Positions 24,254-36,413 are shown, numbered from the stretch's first letter. The stretch: 64,000 nucleotides of DNA from Anagrus nilaparvatae (GCA_022575985.1 JAKSXM010000014.1:2170001-2234000), one strand, 5' to 3'. Notes: generated by a model not told the origin, from the sequence alone. Numbers and translations are program-made.

Positions 24254-26033
24254 ATGACATCAATGCAAGCAAAAGAACTCTGTATTATCTGCAATCAGCC
24301 CAAAATAAAGAGTTACCCTTTGCACAAGTGTTCTACATGTGGTAAATATCTACATAGGAAATGTGCTATACCGACACCTGGCAGTCAATCACTAAACTGT
24401 GCAAAGTGTATACCTACTGGTAACAGTAATAATAAAAAGGAAAAGAGGGTTAGTACAGTCAAGAAGGAGAAGAATATAGGCGTAAACTCCGCCCAAAAAG
24501 GGAGGGTTTATACTAACAATAAAGGCACGCCTTCTACCAGTAGCAGCTCTTTAAAAGCTCGACTATCTCACTCCGCCACATTAAAATCCAGACGCTTGGA
24601 CTTAAAATCAATTTCTGAGAGAAAATCAGACACTTCAAATGATGTAAATATATGCTCTCTTCCATCTCATGTGAATTTTCAACAACAGTTTGACACAATT
24701 ACTAAATCGCTTCAAGAACTACAACTGAAATGTACAAACAACAATACTATGATTAATTTCCTCAAACAAGAAAATCAAAGTTTGAATGACCTTGTACATT
24801 TCATGCAGAATTCATTCAGTTTTTCTACATTCACAGCAGAATTACCAACAACAAATATCAAGAAGAAGCCAGACAACAATTATAAATCTCAAAGTAACAC
24901 TCTTTTTAATAATAATAATGGTTTATGATAATGAAAAACGACCTTTTCCAGAAAATTATTTTATATTATTTTATTTTTCTTTTTTCCTATATTTCGAGCA
25001 TAATATATTGCTCCTCTTCAGGGATCTATAATAATGTATTATGCTCAAAATATAGGAAAAAAGAAAAATAAAATATGTAATATAAAATAATTGTCTGGAA
25101 AAGGTCGTTTTTCATTATCATAAACCATTTACATGACCAGACGTTAAAAAATTTAATTAAATAATAATAGCTTAGAAAATAATATTAATTTATCTAATTT
25201 AGAATCTAATTTTATTTCAAATAATTTTAATTTTAACAACAATCTTGACGTAATAAATAATCGTGATATAAATAATAGTAGAAATAACTGTGATAATAAT
25301 AATAGTCATTCTAGTCCTGTTAATAAATCTAGTAACACATACAGCAATAAGTACCAAAAATTACCTGTCACTCAGACAATTACACCTTCTGCCCCATTAT
25401 CTGTCAATGATAAACAAAATGATGTTTCGATTGAGAGAAGGGAGCTTTTCATTCCGGGTTTTATGAAAATTAATAATGATAATAATTTACATTGTATAGC
25501 TTTTTCAGTCTTAAAAATGGTACTTCCTTATTTCAATCGATCAGACATAACTAGGGTACAATTTGCTCTTCCTAAATCATCCACTTCACACAACCAAAAA
25601 ATAACAACTGAATTCCCCTCTTTTATCATAACTTTAAAAAATTCTGAACTGGTTCAATTAGTGATGCGTACAAAGAAAACTCTTAACTATCTTACAACAA
25701 AAGACATTGACTTATCCACCTTAAATTCGGAGGTTGCTACTGCCTTGCCAGATAAAAAAAATTTTTATTAATGAAGTATTAACATCGACTGCCCGTAATC
25801 AATATATATTTATTAAGGAAACTGCTCAGAGATTAGGTTTCAAAGTCTGGCATAGCAGTGGTGACTTCCTGGTTAGATGGAGAAATAGAACGCGGGCATA
25901 TACAGTAAAGTCAGTTTCTGACCTGAATGCTATCTTTACACATATTTCCCCTAACATAAGAAATACTCTTAGTCCATTTCGTAACCAACATATTAATAGG
26001 GTGAACACTTCTATAACATATAATTCAGCATGA
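24254..26033 (+). pseudogene. LINE ORF1 with PHD-like finger (interrupted), copy 2
   Basis: Identical in its visible open parts to the copy-1 ORF1. The PHD-like part starts at 24254 and runs to the foldback at 24917. The Asn-rich and RRM-like part ends at 25771, and the C-terminal part (25734-26033) is in another frame. The shared lesions show that these are duplicates of one dead copy. Confidence 0.75.
24917..25129. repeat. 213-bp foldback inside LINE ORF1, copy 2
   Basis: Exact positional counterpart (30281-x) of 5152-5364, with the same near-perfect hairpin. Confidence 0.8.
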
Positions 26034-28622
26034 CTAGGAAACAATGATTCTGCATCCAATAGTCCTTCATTAAAAGTTGGGTTTCTGAATGCATCTTCAC
26101 TAAAGAAGCATGTATGGCAGATTCGTGATTTTTTGACTAATAATGATTCATATCATGTATTTGGTATTGCTGAATCCAGACTTGGGTCAGATGTCAGTGA
26201 CAGTATCATAAATATACCAGGTTATAGTACATTTAGGCAAGATCGCAATACTCATGGTGGTGGAGTTCTCTTATATATTAAAGAGAATTTTAAGGCCAAG
26301 ATATTGTGTTCTTCGAAAACTGGTAAACCTCTCAGACCTGAATTTCTGCTATGCTCTATCTGGCAGGGTAATTCTATACCAACATTAATAGCTCTTGTAT
26401 ATCGTCCCCCTGATGTAAATATTAGTTCAGATCGTACATTCATTGACTCGTTACGCCTACACATTTCAGACTACAGCCATAAGGTCATAATTGGTGACTG
26501 GAATGCTGATATACTGAACACTAATGACTGTGACACGCGTTTTTTAGATACTCTCATGAGTGACTTATCAGTTAAATTAATAAATACTGGTCCATCACAT
26601 CACACAGATGACAAAGATACCTGGATAGACACTATTTTTGTTGACAAATGTGATACTGTATTAAGCTTTGATCGCCATCTTCCAAATTTTCCAAGTAGAC
26701 ATGATATTATCTCAGTCACCATTGAAATATTCTATCCTGAGCCTCCTAATTTACCGATCAAATACAAGGCTATTAATACAATAACAGCTCATAATTTGAA
26801 CAATTACCTGACCAAACTTGACTGGAGAACTTTCTCTCCTGAGACAAATGACTTTGACATTGAGCAGGGTCTCTTGACATTGACAAACAATATACATAGT
26901 GCTATTGACATACTTGCCCCAGATAAAACCTTAAGACCTGAAAAAACTAGATTTTCTTGGCTCAACTCAGAACTTCGCTTATTAAAATCAAAGCGTGACG
27001 CCACTAGTAGAAGGTATCACAGAACAGGCTCTAAAAGATTTTTAAAAGAGTTTTTATTGCTTGCTAATGAATATGAAGAGCAGCCTGAGAATGCTCGTTG
27101 CTCCTATATGCATAATCGCATATGTGGCACTCTTGATGCTAACAAAGATTTCTGGAAAGAGATGAAGAGTCTTGAACTCATTCCAAAAGTAAATGATGCC
27201 CTTCACGGGTTTTCACCGGAGGAACTCAATTCGTTTCTTTCAAACATCTCCATCTCTCCTACTGAGGATTCCTCCTTGCCGTTAAATATCATCAACAGTT
27301 CTTCACCAGAAGGCTTCGTTTTCAAAGAAGTGTCCATAAATGATGTTATCCTGGCTGTGTCTCATTTTAGTTCGCAGGCGCAAAGTATCATAGCTAAGTC
27401 ACTTCCAACAATAGCTTTGCATCTCACCAAATTATTTAATGCCTCCCTTTCTAAGGGTATTTTCCCATCGGAATGGAAAAAGTCCAGAATTCTGGCGATC
27501 AAAAAAGTCCCTATACCATCGACTCCTTCTGATTTTCGCCCTAAATCTCTCTTATGCTTCTTGTCGAAGGTCTTGGAAAAGCTTGCTCATGATCAGGTGG
27601 TGGGCTTCTTGACTAAAAGAAAAGTTTTAGACATATACCAGACTGGCTTTCGTAAACACCACAGCACTCAGTCTGCTTTAATTAAATTAACTGATGATAT
27701 ACGCCTGGGCAAGAAAAAGAAGCTAGCCACTCTGTTATTACAGTTTGACTTTTCTAAGGCATTTGACAATGTTTCACCATCCAAGCTTCTTCGAAAACTT
27801 CAGGTGATTGGCTTTTCAAGATCATCATTAACCTGGTTCTGGTCATACTTGAGCGGACGTTCCATGTGTGTTGCTTCCAAAGTATCCTCTTCGTCTTATC
27901 GTGATACAAACATAGGAGTGCCTCAAGGCTCAGTACTTGGTCCGCTCCTGTTTTTTATATACATTAATGATCTAAAGGATCACTTGGTTGAGCATAATAC
28001 TTTTAGGCTACTGTATGCCGATGATCCAAACCCCAACGCATCTAATTGAGCAGGGCATACAAAATAATCTAAGTCAGCAAAAATAGTGGTGTCATGGGCA
28101 GAATCAAATAGCTTATCATTAAATATAAAAAAGACCAAGGCTATTGTTTTTGGTTCCTGTAAAACCTTAAAAACATTTAACAAGCTAGATATACCAAAAA
28201 TAAACATCAATATGAATGGTGATTGTATTCCATTTGTGGAGCAAGTTACCTGCCTAGGTGTTATACTTGATAATACCCTCTCCTGGCGTTCTCAAATTCA
28301 ACAAGTCACCAAAAAAGTGAATAGGGTACTTTATGGCCTTCGGATCATTAGACCCTGCACCTCTCAATCTCTCCGTAAACGTCTAGTTGAGTCATTAGTA
28401 ATGCCACAATTGGATTATTGTAGTGTCATCTACTCTGATATCTCTAAACAATTGGGTGACCAGCTTCAGAGGCTTTCTAATACAAGTATTAGGTATATCT
28501 TTGGATTAAAATGGCAGGAACACATCACGCCTTACAGAAGACGACTTAAATGGATGCAAATAACTACTCGCACGAACTATTTTGCATCGTTGACTATGTA
28601 TAAAATAATACGTATGAAATAA
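26034..28622 (+). pseudogene. LINE ORF2: endonuclease-reverse transcriptase (broken), copy 2
   Basis: Counterpart of 1659-4250. Endonuclease coding begins at about 26035 just after the ORF1 stop, upstream of the first long ATG at 26133. RT motifs QFDFSKAFDNV, GVPQGSVLGPLL and YADD are present. The frame is lost right after YADD (stop at about 28047). The C-terminal frame 28086-28622 follows. Confidence 0.85.
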
Positions 28623-29719
28623 CCCCCATTTCTTTTACCACTATTTAAACTATATAAAAATGACAGGCCATCTCGTGGACCCCGTAAAGATCTGGATATA
28701 CCCTCTGTTATACATAATTAGCGTTTGCACTCTTTTCAAGTCAAATATGCCAAATTTTGGAATATGATACCACCATGCATACGTGATCTCCCCTCATTCA
28801 CACAGTTCAAAAAAAGTATTAAATCATATTTATTTAGTTTGGACAATAAATGACCATTAATTTACTTTATTTAATTAATTCACTTAATTTTACTTTATTA
28901 ATTTATTAATTTATTGACTATATATTATTTACTATTAAATTAAATATTACTATTGACTTGTTATTTATTAACTTATAATTTTATTGACGTTATAGTAATT
29001 GTTATATATATTTTAAATTCGTTTATTAATTTTAACTATTTACTACTGACAGATTGTTGTTGACTTTTAATTTATTTCAATTTGAATTATTGTATTTTAA
29101 AGAATTTTTATTATATTGTATTAACTTATAAAACAATTGTAAAAGAGTGTACTAATTTTTGTCATGGCAAAATAAACTGATTAATAATAATAATAATGGG
29201 TAAAAGCATGACTTTAAAAAATTTTTTTACCATTTATAACTTGTGAAATTTATTGAGAACGATTTACGGTATAAAATGCACTACAGACAAAAAACAATGC
29301 AACTCCGTAAAAGAATAAAATAATTCTGATACATTTTTTCACAGCTACAAGTTACTCTGTTATCAAAGGAAATTCAACTCTGTTATCAAAAGAAAATAAT
29401 TTTTTTTTTCAATAGATAACATGCCATAATTTGATTAAAGTATAGGAAATTAATAATTTTATTTTACTTTATAATCTAAGACCTTAAATAAAGATTATTA
29501 AAGAAGGTAGATAAAGAATGGATTTTCCAAAACCAAATTATATAATAATAACGAAAAACGTAAAAAATAAACAAAAAGAAAACTAGATAAAAATAATTTT
29601 GATGCATTATTATCTTATTCAATTTTAACAGTAAATAATTTGTTTTTTTAATTAGTATATCTGTTAATAAATGATTTATTTTATATGTACCTGGGAAAAC
29701 CAAGATTGCCCAAGAAAAA

Positions 29720-30421
29720 TAATTATGGATTCATTTATTTATTTTACTTATTTTGTAAATTACTTAAATTAGTTAATAATAATAATAATAATAATTATAA
29801 AAAAATAAATTGATAAATTAATTGCAATTAATAGAAAGGAGAAGGGGATAAAAATTAAAAAAAAAGGTCAAAAATTAAATTACAACCTTAAGTACATTTA
29901 AAATAAATAAATATGACAATTTTTAATTACGAAGTAGGCAGTAGAAAAAAAAATATTTTTTTATTATAGTTTAAACAATTAATTTTGCTATATCTCAGGT
30001 TTTCTGAGGTTAAAGAAAATTTTTACGTTCTAATTTTAGAAATAAAATATTCCTAACTACCTGAATATATTAATATTTTTCAATTTTAAAATAAAGTGGT
30101 TTTTCAATTTTTTTTCGGGAAATTTGCAAATTTCGCGATACATAAAATTTTTTGCTTAAAACAATAACAAGGTCAAATAGTTAGAGATATTTTAGCATGC
30201 AATTCAGTACCTAAAAATATTATAGCCCTCACGAGTCCTAAAATATTACGCATTTAAAAAAAGGGCATAAAAAAACTTTAAAGTGATTTTTTGCAAAAAC
30301 TGCTCTACCGGTTTTTTTTTTTGGTCTCAAAATAATCAGTAGACATGTACCTAACATATTCGGCAACTTTTTTTCGTGTGCAAAAAATTTTATTTAAAAC
30401 TCATTCAGGACCGGCGTGACA
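29720..30421 (+). repeat. Outer TIR of copy 2
   Basis: Inverted match to 1-560 over 29720-30280, then the terminal 140 bp that lie outside the window for copy 1. The tip reads ...CTCATTCAGGACCGGCGTGAC. It is the same orientation as, and several percent different from, 8640-9340. Confidence 0.8.
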
Positions 30422-31379
30422 TGTATATATATTGGGGTTTAATATGAGCCACGGATGTCGACCTCCTTGGACTCCACACGCATACATTCACACACACTTA
30501 AATCTAACGTGATTCTAATAATATAAAAAATAATTGAAAGATATCGCGATGAGCTCATAATATTTTAAGTGAACAATACCTTCAGCTTTTTTCTTGTAAA
30601 TAAGTTAAATTTTACGTGGTCCAGGTCCTGGAGTTATTTTCACAGATCTTCTCTGGTACCGACGTGACTAAATTGATGGTTAGTTGTCCACAAATCTTTT
30701 CTCATTAATTATAGAAAATATATCCAATGACACTATCTGAGTTTACGAATTAAGTGACCACTGTACTTTATTTTTTAAAAATTTAATTAATCTTTTATAA
30801 TTATACAAAAGTTTACCATGGAAAACGGAGAATTTAACTAGCAAATTTTCTCGTGGTATCCATGCTAAGTCAGCTGTCAGAAGAAGGAAGCGTGTTCTCT
30901 TCTCTTGATTTCCCGCTCGTTCCGTGTTTATATTATTTTAATAGATAAAACAGATTTATCTACAGAACGCAGCGGGATATTTAAAATACAAAAATATAAA
31001 ATAAAATTATATTTTATTAAGAAAACACCGCATTACACTCTCTACTACATAAAATTTTGTTAAAATTCCGCAAATTTTTATTTTATATTCTTCCCAATGA
31101 CTTGACTGCAGAATCTGAAATTCCAATTAGCTTAACTATTTCATTTTTACAAATTTTTACTTTAATAGGCACTGCTTTTTGCTTCAATGAACTCGCGCTG
31201 AATCCAAGAAATAGTCAATTTCTTTACCTAGACTGGCAGAAGATAGGACGACTGTTGGCGCGTTGCTATTTCGACTTAGATGGATAGTATGTTTGACGTA
31301 CTTGGAGCCTCCCGATTAGTTCCCATTGTTTGATCGGCAAAAATGACTTGTGTGCCCTTTGTTATTAGACCCATTTGTT
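30422..31379. other. Unique-looking DNA, no gene recognised
   Basis: More balanced in base composition than its surroundings. A 76-residue open frame at 31057-31287 has no recognisable motif. I see no exon or RNA that I can support. Confidence 0.35.
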
Positions 31380-33605
31380 GACGCTTAATTATCCACCCAG
31401 CAAGTTCATGCCGTCAGTTATATCCTCTGTGATGCAACCAGTCTGCATTACAGCTGCCCAGAATGTGAGGGGTCGAAGGAGGCCATTGCACATGGAGTGA
31501 CGAATTTTATTACATTCAAAATACAACGCATGGATGAAAACCATAATGCTGTCAAGAGTATCCTTGATCTAATGGAAGAAAAGATAGGCGAGATGACACA
31601 TCACATGACTTTCAAGCAGCAAAACATAGCCGCTGTTGTAAAGAATGGTATAAATGATATGAAGGACAAAGTCACTGCTCTCAAAGCAATAAGAGATCAG
31701 CAAGTTAAGGAGAAAATGGAATTGAGCAGTTATTTAAAAAACATATAACAGGCTCAGTGCTAAAGAAAAGAAAGCGAAGCGAAAACGCTGAGACTGCAGG
31801 GCTAGGAAGCGAACATGCTAAGAGAACTGCTGCGGGAAAATCACCTCAAAAGATTCGTAGCTGCTCAGTAATGATGGTGGATATAGCGACCCATGACAAC
31901 AATACCTATACTCATTTGCAGACACAGCCTGCAACACAGCAGAGCACCTCGGGTGAAAATAATACAACGCATAATACGGACCGTCATAACGAACCCTTTC
32001 AAACGGCTGTAAACAAAAAGAAGGAGAGGAAAAAGGGGAAAAAAGAAGGTAAGAGAGGTCAGGATGGAAACAAAAAGTGGCCAGTAGCTACGCAAAAGAA
32101 GACAATCCCAAAAAATCGGGAGTGAGCTGTAGCTATTAAACTGCCTACGGGTAGAATATATGCTGACGTCTTGGGAACTTTAAGGTCTCAGGTGCAACCT
32201 GAAGAACTTGGCGCAAAAATAAGATCGGTGCGAAAGACGAAGACGGTAGATGTCCTGGTTGAGCTGAAGGAACTTAGTGATAAAATAGGTTCCTTCTCAC
32301 AAGAAGAAAGAAGAGTATTGGGTGAGGAGGCCAGGGTTAGGGATCTTGCTCCTAAACGAGTTATACAAATACTTGACTTGGACTGTCTCACCCAGTCAAT
32401 GGACTTTCTAAATGCCATTAAAAGCAAAGAAGAAAATACGGAGATAGTAAGGGTGACTATTTCTAAGAGCAACGCAAGAGAACAGAGAGGCTGTGCTAAA
32501 CGTAGGTAACACTACTACTTTCAGAAGGCCAGGCTACCGACAGACCATCGCAGATATATCGTTTGTAACAGAAAATTTTGCTGCCAGGATTACTGTTTGG
32601 CAAGTCCTAGAGGACTTCTCAGCGAGCGACCACCAATATATTTCTTTTGAGGTGCATGATGAGCGGCGGCTGACACGAAGAGACGAAGCACAGAAATGCT
32701 GCGGATGGAACATCAAGCGCTTAAACCGCAAAATTTTGGTGAACACGCTTAGAAGAGGAGAGACTGCTATCCTGGGGAAAGCAATTAGACCAAGAAATAC
32801 TGACGATGCCGAGGATATAGTTAAGGGAATCATGACGCTGCTGGAAAAAGCATGTAACAAAGCCATGCCAAAAAAACGGACCCGTGAAGGAAAACCACCA
32901 GCCTATTGGTGAAATGCTGAAATAGATCGTCTAAGGAGTCAAAGCTTAACTACAAGAAGGAGAGCAACACGTGCAAGGAACAGAACAGACGCTGCTGAGC
33001 TGATGGCAGAGCATAAGCAGGTCAAGAAAAGGCTGAGACTTGCTGTTAGGAGAAGCAAAAGAGCATGCGAGATAGCTTTGTGTAACGAGGTTGATAACGA
33101 CCCATGGGGTCTTGGGTACAAGATAGTCACCAAGAGAATCGGTGCTCTTTCCGCAAGTGGTGTTATGAACGAAGATGAGGTTATGCTTACAGTTGATGGA
33201 CTTTTCCCTACCCACCCGGAGAGGGAGGAGGAAAATGACTCAGGTGAAGATAATGAGGCTTTCCCCGAATTTACGGAGGAGCTCTTCACAGCGGTGGAGT
33301 CTCTCAAGAACGGTAAGGCACCAGGCCCTGATGGGATACCTACCGAGATACTGAAGATAGCTGCGCACGAATGCCCAAAACTCATCTTATGTATGTACAA
33401 TACTTGTGCACGTGCGGGCATCTTCAGTAAACTCTGGAAAAAAGCAAGACTGGTCCTTATCAGTAAGGGCAAAGGGGACCCTAGTCTGCCAAACTCTTGG
33501 CGCCAATTTACGAGCAATTTGCAATTTACTTGGCAAAAATTACGAGAAGATGCTACAGCCAAGGATACTGAGGGCCGTAGAAACTGCGGGAGATCTCTCT
33601 CCTAG
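31380..33605 (+). pseudogene. R1-like LINE, ORF1 and ORF2 fused by deletion and truncated
   Basis: A second LINE type. ORF1 material runs from a CPEC-containing patch near 31450 through a helical region (31497-31748), a basic Lys-rich region (31757-32125) and a gag-like domain (about 32130-32480; LGTLRSQVQPEELG, TVDVLVELKELSD). At about 32490 ORF1 breaks off before any CCHC knuckles and joins the C-terminal part of an endonuclease (LNVGNTTTFRRPGYRQ, then SASDHQYISFE). This passes into the RT start (33003-33605; GKAPGPDGIPTEILK, KKARLVLISKGKGDP). RT is lost after about 33510. The domain order and the VLNVG and KAPGPDG motifs fit the R1 clade. Confidence 0.75.
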
Positions 33606-33639
33606 ACAATACGGAATTTGAACGATGCAAAATTTCACA

Positions 33640-33840
33640 TTTTTTACGAACACATGTTTTTAATAATTTTTCTTACTAAACGTGGTATACATATAAATAC
33701 TCAAAGTAGTAAATATCAAACATTTTTGCAGAAAATTGTTGAAAAATTTTATGCATCTAAATATTGTGTAAAGATATTATAAACACAAATTAATTAGAAA
33801 AAAGTGGTATTAATAAATATTTCTTAAATCGAAAAAAATG
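33640..33840 (+). repeat. Dispersed repeat family C, copy 1
   Basis: Block with GAACACATG, ACTAAACGTGGTATACAT and TATTATAAACACAAATTAA. It is repeated in the same orientation at about 34055-34250 and, more diverged, at about 60835-61080. It is non-coding. Confidence 0.7.
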
Positions 33841-33841
33841 C

Positions 33842-33917
33842 CAGAGCCGGTGGGACTCGAACCCACGATTTTTTCATATCTAGTGAAATCGCTTTAGCCA
33901 ACTAAGCTACGGCGTCC
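33842..33917 (-). repeat. tRNA-like segment, minus strand
   Basis: On the minus strand it has an A-box (TAGCTTAGTTGG), a D-stem GCTT/AAGC, a perfect T-arm (GTGGG TTCGAGT CCCAC) with B-box GGTTCGAGTCC, and a 3' CGGCTCTGGCA followed by a T-run. The acceptor stem pairs in only the inner four positions, and the anticodon loop is about 9 nt, so a functional tRNA is unlikely. I read it as a tRNA-derived repeat head or tRNA pseudogene. The anticodon cannot be assigned. Confidence 0.6.
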
Positions 33918-34054
33918 AGGTCAACACACCGACATTATTTTGACATCTTCTTCGATTCGAGAGGGCAACTCTTCGACCTAGTACCTATTTTAATTATAAA
34001 TCTAATTTTTTATCGTTCGTTTGTATTTTGATAATTAATTAAATGAAATTGGTC

Positions 34055-34250
34055 TTTTTATGAACACATGATGTTAATAATTTTTATTACTAAACGTGGT
34101 ATACATTTAAATACTCGACGTAGTAAATATCAAACATTTTTGCAGAAAATTGTTGAAAAATTTTTTTAATAATTTTCCAATAATTTTTTACATCTAAGTA
34201 TTGTGTCATGATATTATAAACACAAATTAAGAGAAAAAATTGTGTTGGCC
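34055..34250 (+). repeat. Dispersed repeat family C, copy 2
   Basis: Same orientation and same core motifs as 33640-33840, with a short internal insertion near 34165-34190. Confidence 0.65.
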
Positions 34251-34251
34251 C

Positions 34252-34328
34252 AAACGCCGTAGCTTAGTTGGCTAAAGCGATTTCACTAGATATGACAAAA
34301 TCATGGGTTCGAGTCCCACCGGCTCTGG
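34252..34328 (+). repeat. tRNA-like segment, plus strand
   Basis: Nearly identical to the segment at 33842-33917 but on the opposite strand, with the same A-box, B-box and T-arm. Its flank GGCATTTTTTTCGATTTGAG...ATACCACTTTTTT is the reversed version of the copy-1 flank, while repeat C outside is not reversed. The acceptor stem is also imperfect. Confidence 0.6.
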
Positions 34329-34375
34329 CATTTTTTTCGATTTGAGAAATATTTATTAATACCACTTTTTTTCAA

Positions 34376-35036
34376 TTAAATAATTATGTTGGAGAAGTAT
34401 CGTCTACGTGTGTCTGTCATGAGGCAGTCCATTTTGAGCCTAAATGGTGAGATATGGTCAAGTTTACGTGTACCAAAAATATATCTAATGCCCTTGTTGC
34501 TCAATCTCAGAATTCTATTCTTTAAGGATGCTTTAGCATCTAGGAGAACAGTGCTGCAATAGTCTAAATGACGAGTGATCAATTCCTGGACGAGTCTCTT
34601 TCGTAGTGTTTCTGAAGTAGAATGTCTTATACATCTTAGGGTGTATAATATTTTATTTACTTTTTTCTCTATATTAATTATTTGGGGTTCCCAGGTCAAT
34701 TTTTTATCCAGAATTAATCCAAGGCTTTGTACTTTCTGCACAAATGGTACTAAAGTACCTTCGCCTATTTCAACACCGGGTAAATTTTGCTTATTTAAGC
34801 GATTAATAAAAGTACTAGAACCAAAGTAAATAGCCTTAGTTTTATCTGGATTAAGATGTAGAGACATTAGTTTAGTCCATTCAGAAACCCTACGGGCTAT
34901 CATGCTAAGTGTCATTGCTCCCTTAGATATAGATTTAGGAGGGACCTGGACATCTGGACCAAGATATTTCGAAATATCATTCATGTAGATGCAAAATAAT
35001 AGCAGCACTAACACAGAGCCCTGGGGGACGCTAAAA
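34376..35036 (-). pseudogene. LINE RT C-terminal fragment
   Basis: A minus-strand fragment starting at the PQGSVL motif of an RT (35036) and running through SEWTKLMSLHLNPDKTKAIYFGS to the thumb and C-terminal region. It aligns by eye with the C-terminal part of the LINE ORF2 in the arms but is clearly divergent, so it is a different subfamily. The catalytic YADD region is deleted. A run of TA repeats bounds it at 35037. Confidence 0.75.
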
Positions 35037-35063
35037 TTGACATATATATATATACATATATAT

Positions 35064-35396
35064 GTTACACCCCAAACGTGTAATTGACCAATTCATGAAA
35101 TGGTCAACTTTTTGACCAATTCATGAACTGATCAGAAATATTCCATTTTTTTACACTAGTTCGTCAATACTTAAAATTGAATAAATATAATATTTTATCA
35201 TGGATATAAATTATAGGTATAAAATAAAACATTTTAAATGTAAACTATTTATCAATTTTTAATTTTTATTTTATTTCAAAAACAATAACATCCACAAACT
35301 ATTTGATTTTATTTTATTATTATTACTATATATCTTATATATTGTTATTATTTATTAAATCCGCGCTGCTTATGTTGTTATTAAGAGCATTCCGTG
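35064..35396 (+). repeat. Dispersed repeat family B, copy 2
   Basis: GTTACACCCCAAACGTGTAATTGACC onward matches 16574-16690. Here it contains a small internal duplication (GACCAATTCATGAA twice, 35087-35130). AT-rich sequence follows up to the LTR fragment. Confidence 0.6.
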
Positions 35397-36010
35397 TTAT
35401 AACGAGGTTATTTTAGGGTCAGTTTAATTACTTTAGTTATATATATTATTTTTGGCACGCGGGTGTCAGTTAATAAATTTTTATAAGAGCGCCTTTTAAC
35501 TGACACGCGCCGGTAATATTGTTGTATAATAACAATGATAATGCGGGGGATTGACCTCTTACCTTGTTACTGGGCTAGCTCTTGCATAAGAAACGATCTC
35601 CTCGGAAAGTAGGGGGAGTTCTAATTAAAGGGTTAAACTAATTAATGGGTGACACATGAACATGCACTAATAAAGCTTAAACTCCAATATTTTTAATATA
35701 ATGAAAAACTTAATAATTTTATTTAATTTATATGGAAAATAGCCTTTAGGCTTAATATTCTTATAATAAACTTTTTACAATATTTTTGTACACTATTAAA
35801 GAAACCGAACCGCGCACACACACACATTGAACCCGAAGCACATGTAATATTTTACCGGTTCGATGAACTCTTGGAGAACTCTCGGAGATGGCGGCTGCAG
35901 CTGATGCTTTGACAACGACTTGTGGATTCTCGTAGAATTATTTATTTTTGCAGGTTACGCTCGAGGGAGTCAACTCTGTACCTCTTCGGCGGCTGCTAAA
36001 AGCTTCTTCA
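35397..36010 (-). mobile_element. Gypsy LTR fragment, reverse orientation
   Basis: Reverse complement of about 19054-19668, nearly identical. Its LTR 3' end is at 35397. The other end is cut at 36010, where a LINE 3' tail begins, so about 480 bp of the LTR are missing. Confidence 0.8.
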
Positions 36011-36405
36011 TATATTTATACCATTTATACTTATTTTATACTTTAAAGTCTATACAAAATTGACTGAACGTGTAATACATGCTTATTTTCTAGTCTAATA
36101 CAGACCACCAGATGTACACATTTTAATTATCTTTGTTTATTTTTTTTTTTATTAATTACCTACAAATTTATTTAATTCATAATATTATCTGTTTTATATG
36201 TAAATTTTTTCAGTATTATTAGAATTAGCAACTGTATTATACCTACATTATTTAATAATTTTACGAAATTTTATTATACATAATACTTATACCTGATTTA
36301 GTATACATTATTTTTTATATATTTTATTATATACTACTGTTGTACAATTTTTGTATTTAGTTGTAAATAAAGAATATCTTGTCTTATCTTATCTTATCTT
36401 ATTTT
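36011..36405 (+). mobile_element. LINE 3' end with (TCTTA)n tail
   Basis: Non-coding, AT-rich sequence ending TAGTTGTAAATAAAGAATATC then about four TCTTA units. An AATAAA-like signal plus a short pentamer tail is typical of insect Jockey/CR1-like LINE 3' UTRs. It is 5'-truncated at the LTR boundary. Confidence 0.55.
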
Positions 36406-36413
36406 AAATTTTT

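Larger units (their letters stand above)
24102..29200 (+). mobile_element. CR1/Jockey-like LINE, copy 2
   Basis: Inverted twin of the LINE at 1083-6180, with the same foldback, frameshift and stops. The 3' end is the AAT microsatellite at about 29180-29198. Confidence 0.8.
22105..30421 (-). mobile_element. Long-TIR DNA transposon, copy 2 (inverted; inner end lost)
   Basis: The reverse-orientation counterpart of copy 1. Positions 22681-30280 pair with 1-7600 (sum 30281, becoming 30280 inside the A-run near 6919/23362). Identity appears close to 100%: the 638-residue ORF2 part, the 257-residue ORF1 part and the 112-residue transposase part are identical as translated. The outer TIR tip is at about 30421. 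The inner end is cut at about 22105 against gypsy gag, so the inner TIR is missing. Unlike copy 1 it keeps the middle of the transposase (22105-22680). Confidence 0.85.

Noticed and set aside
31057..31287. Small hydrophobic protein gene
   Set aside because: 76 residues with no conserved motif, no splice context and no neighbours of related function.
33842..34328. Two functional tRNA genes
   Set aside because: T-arm and promoter boxes are good, but the acceptor stem has three mismatched outer pairs and the anticodon loop is too long. I list them as tRNA-derived repeats instead.
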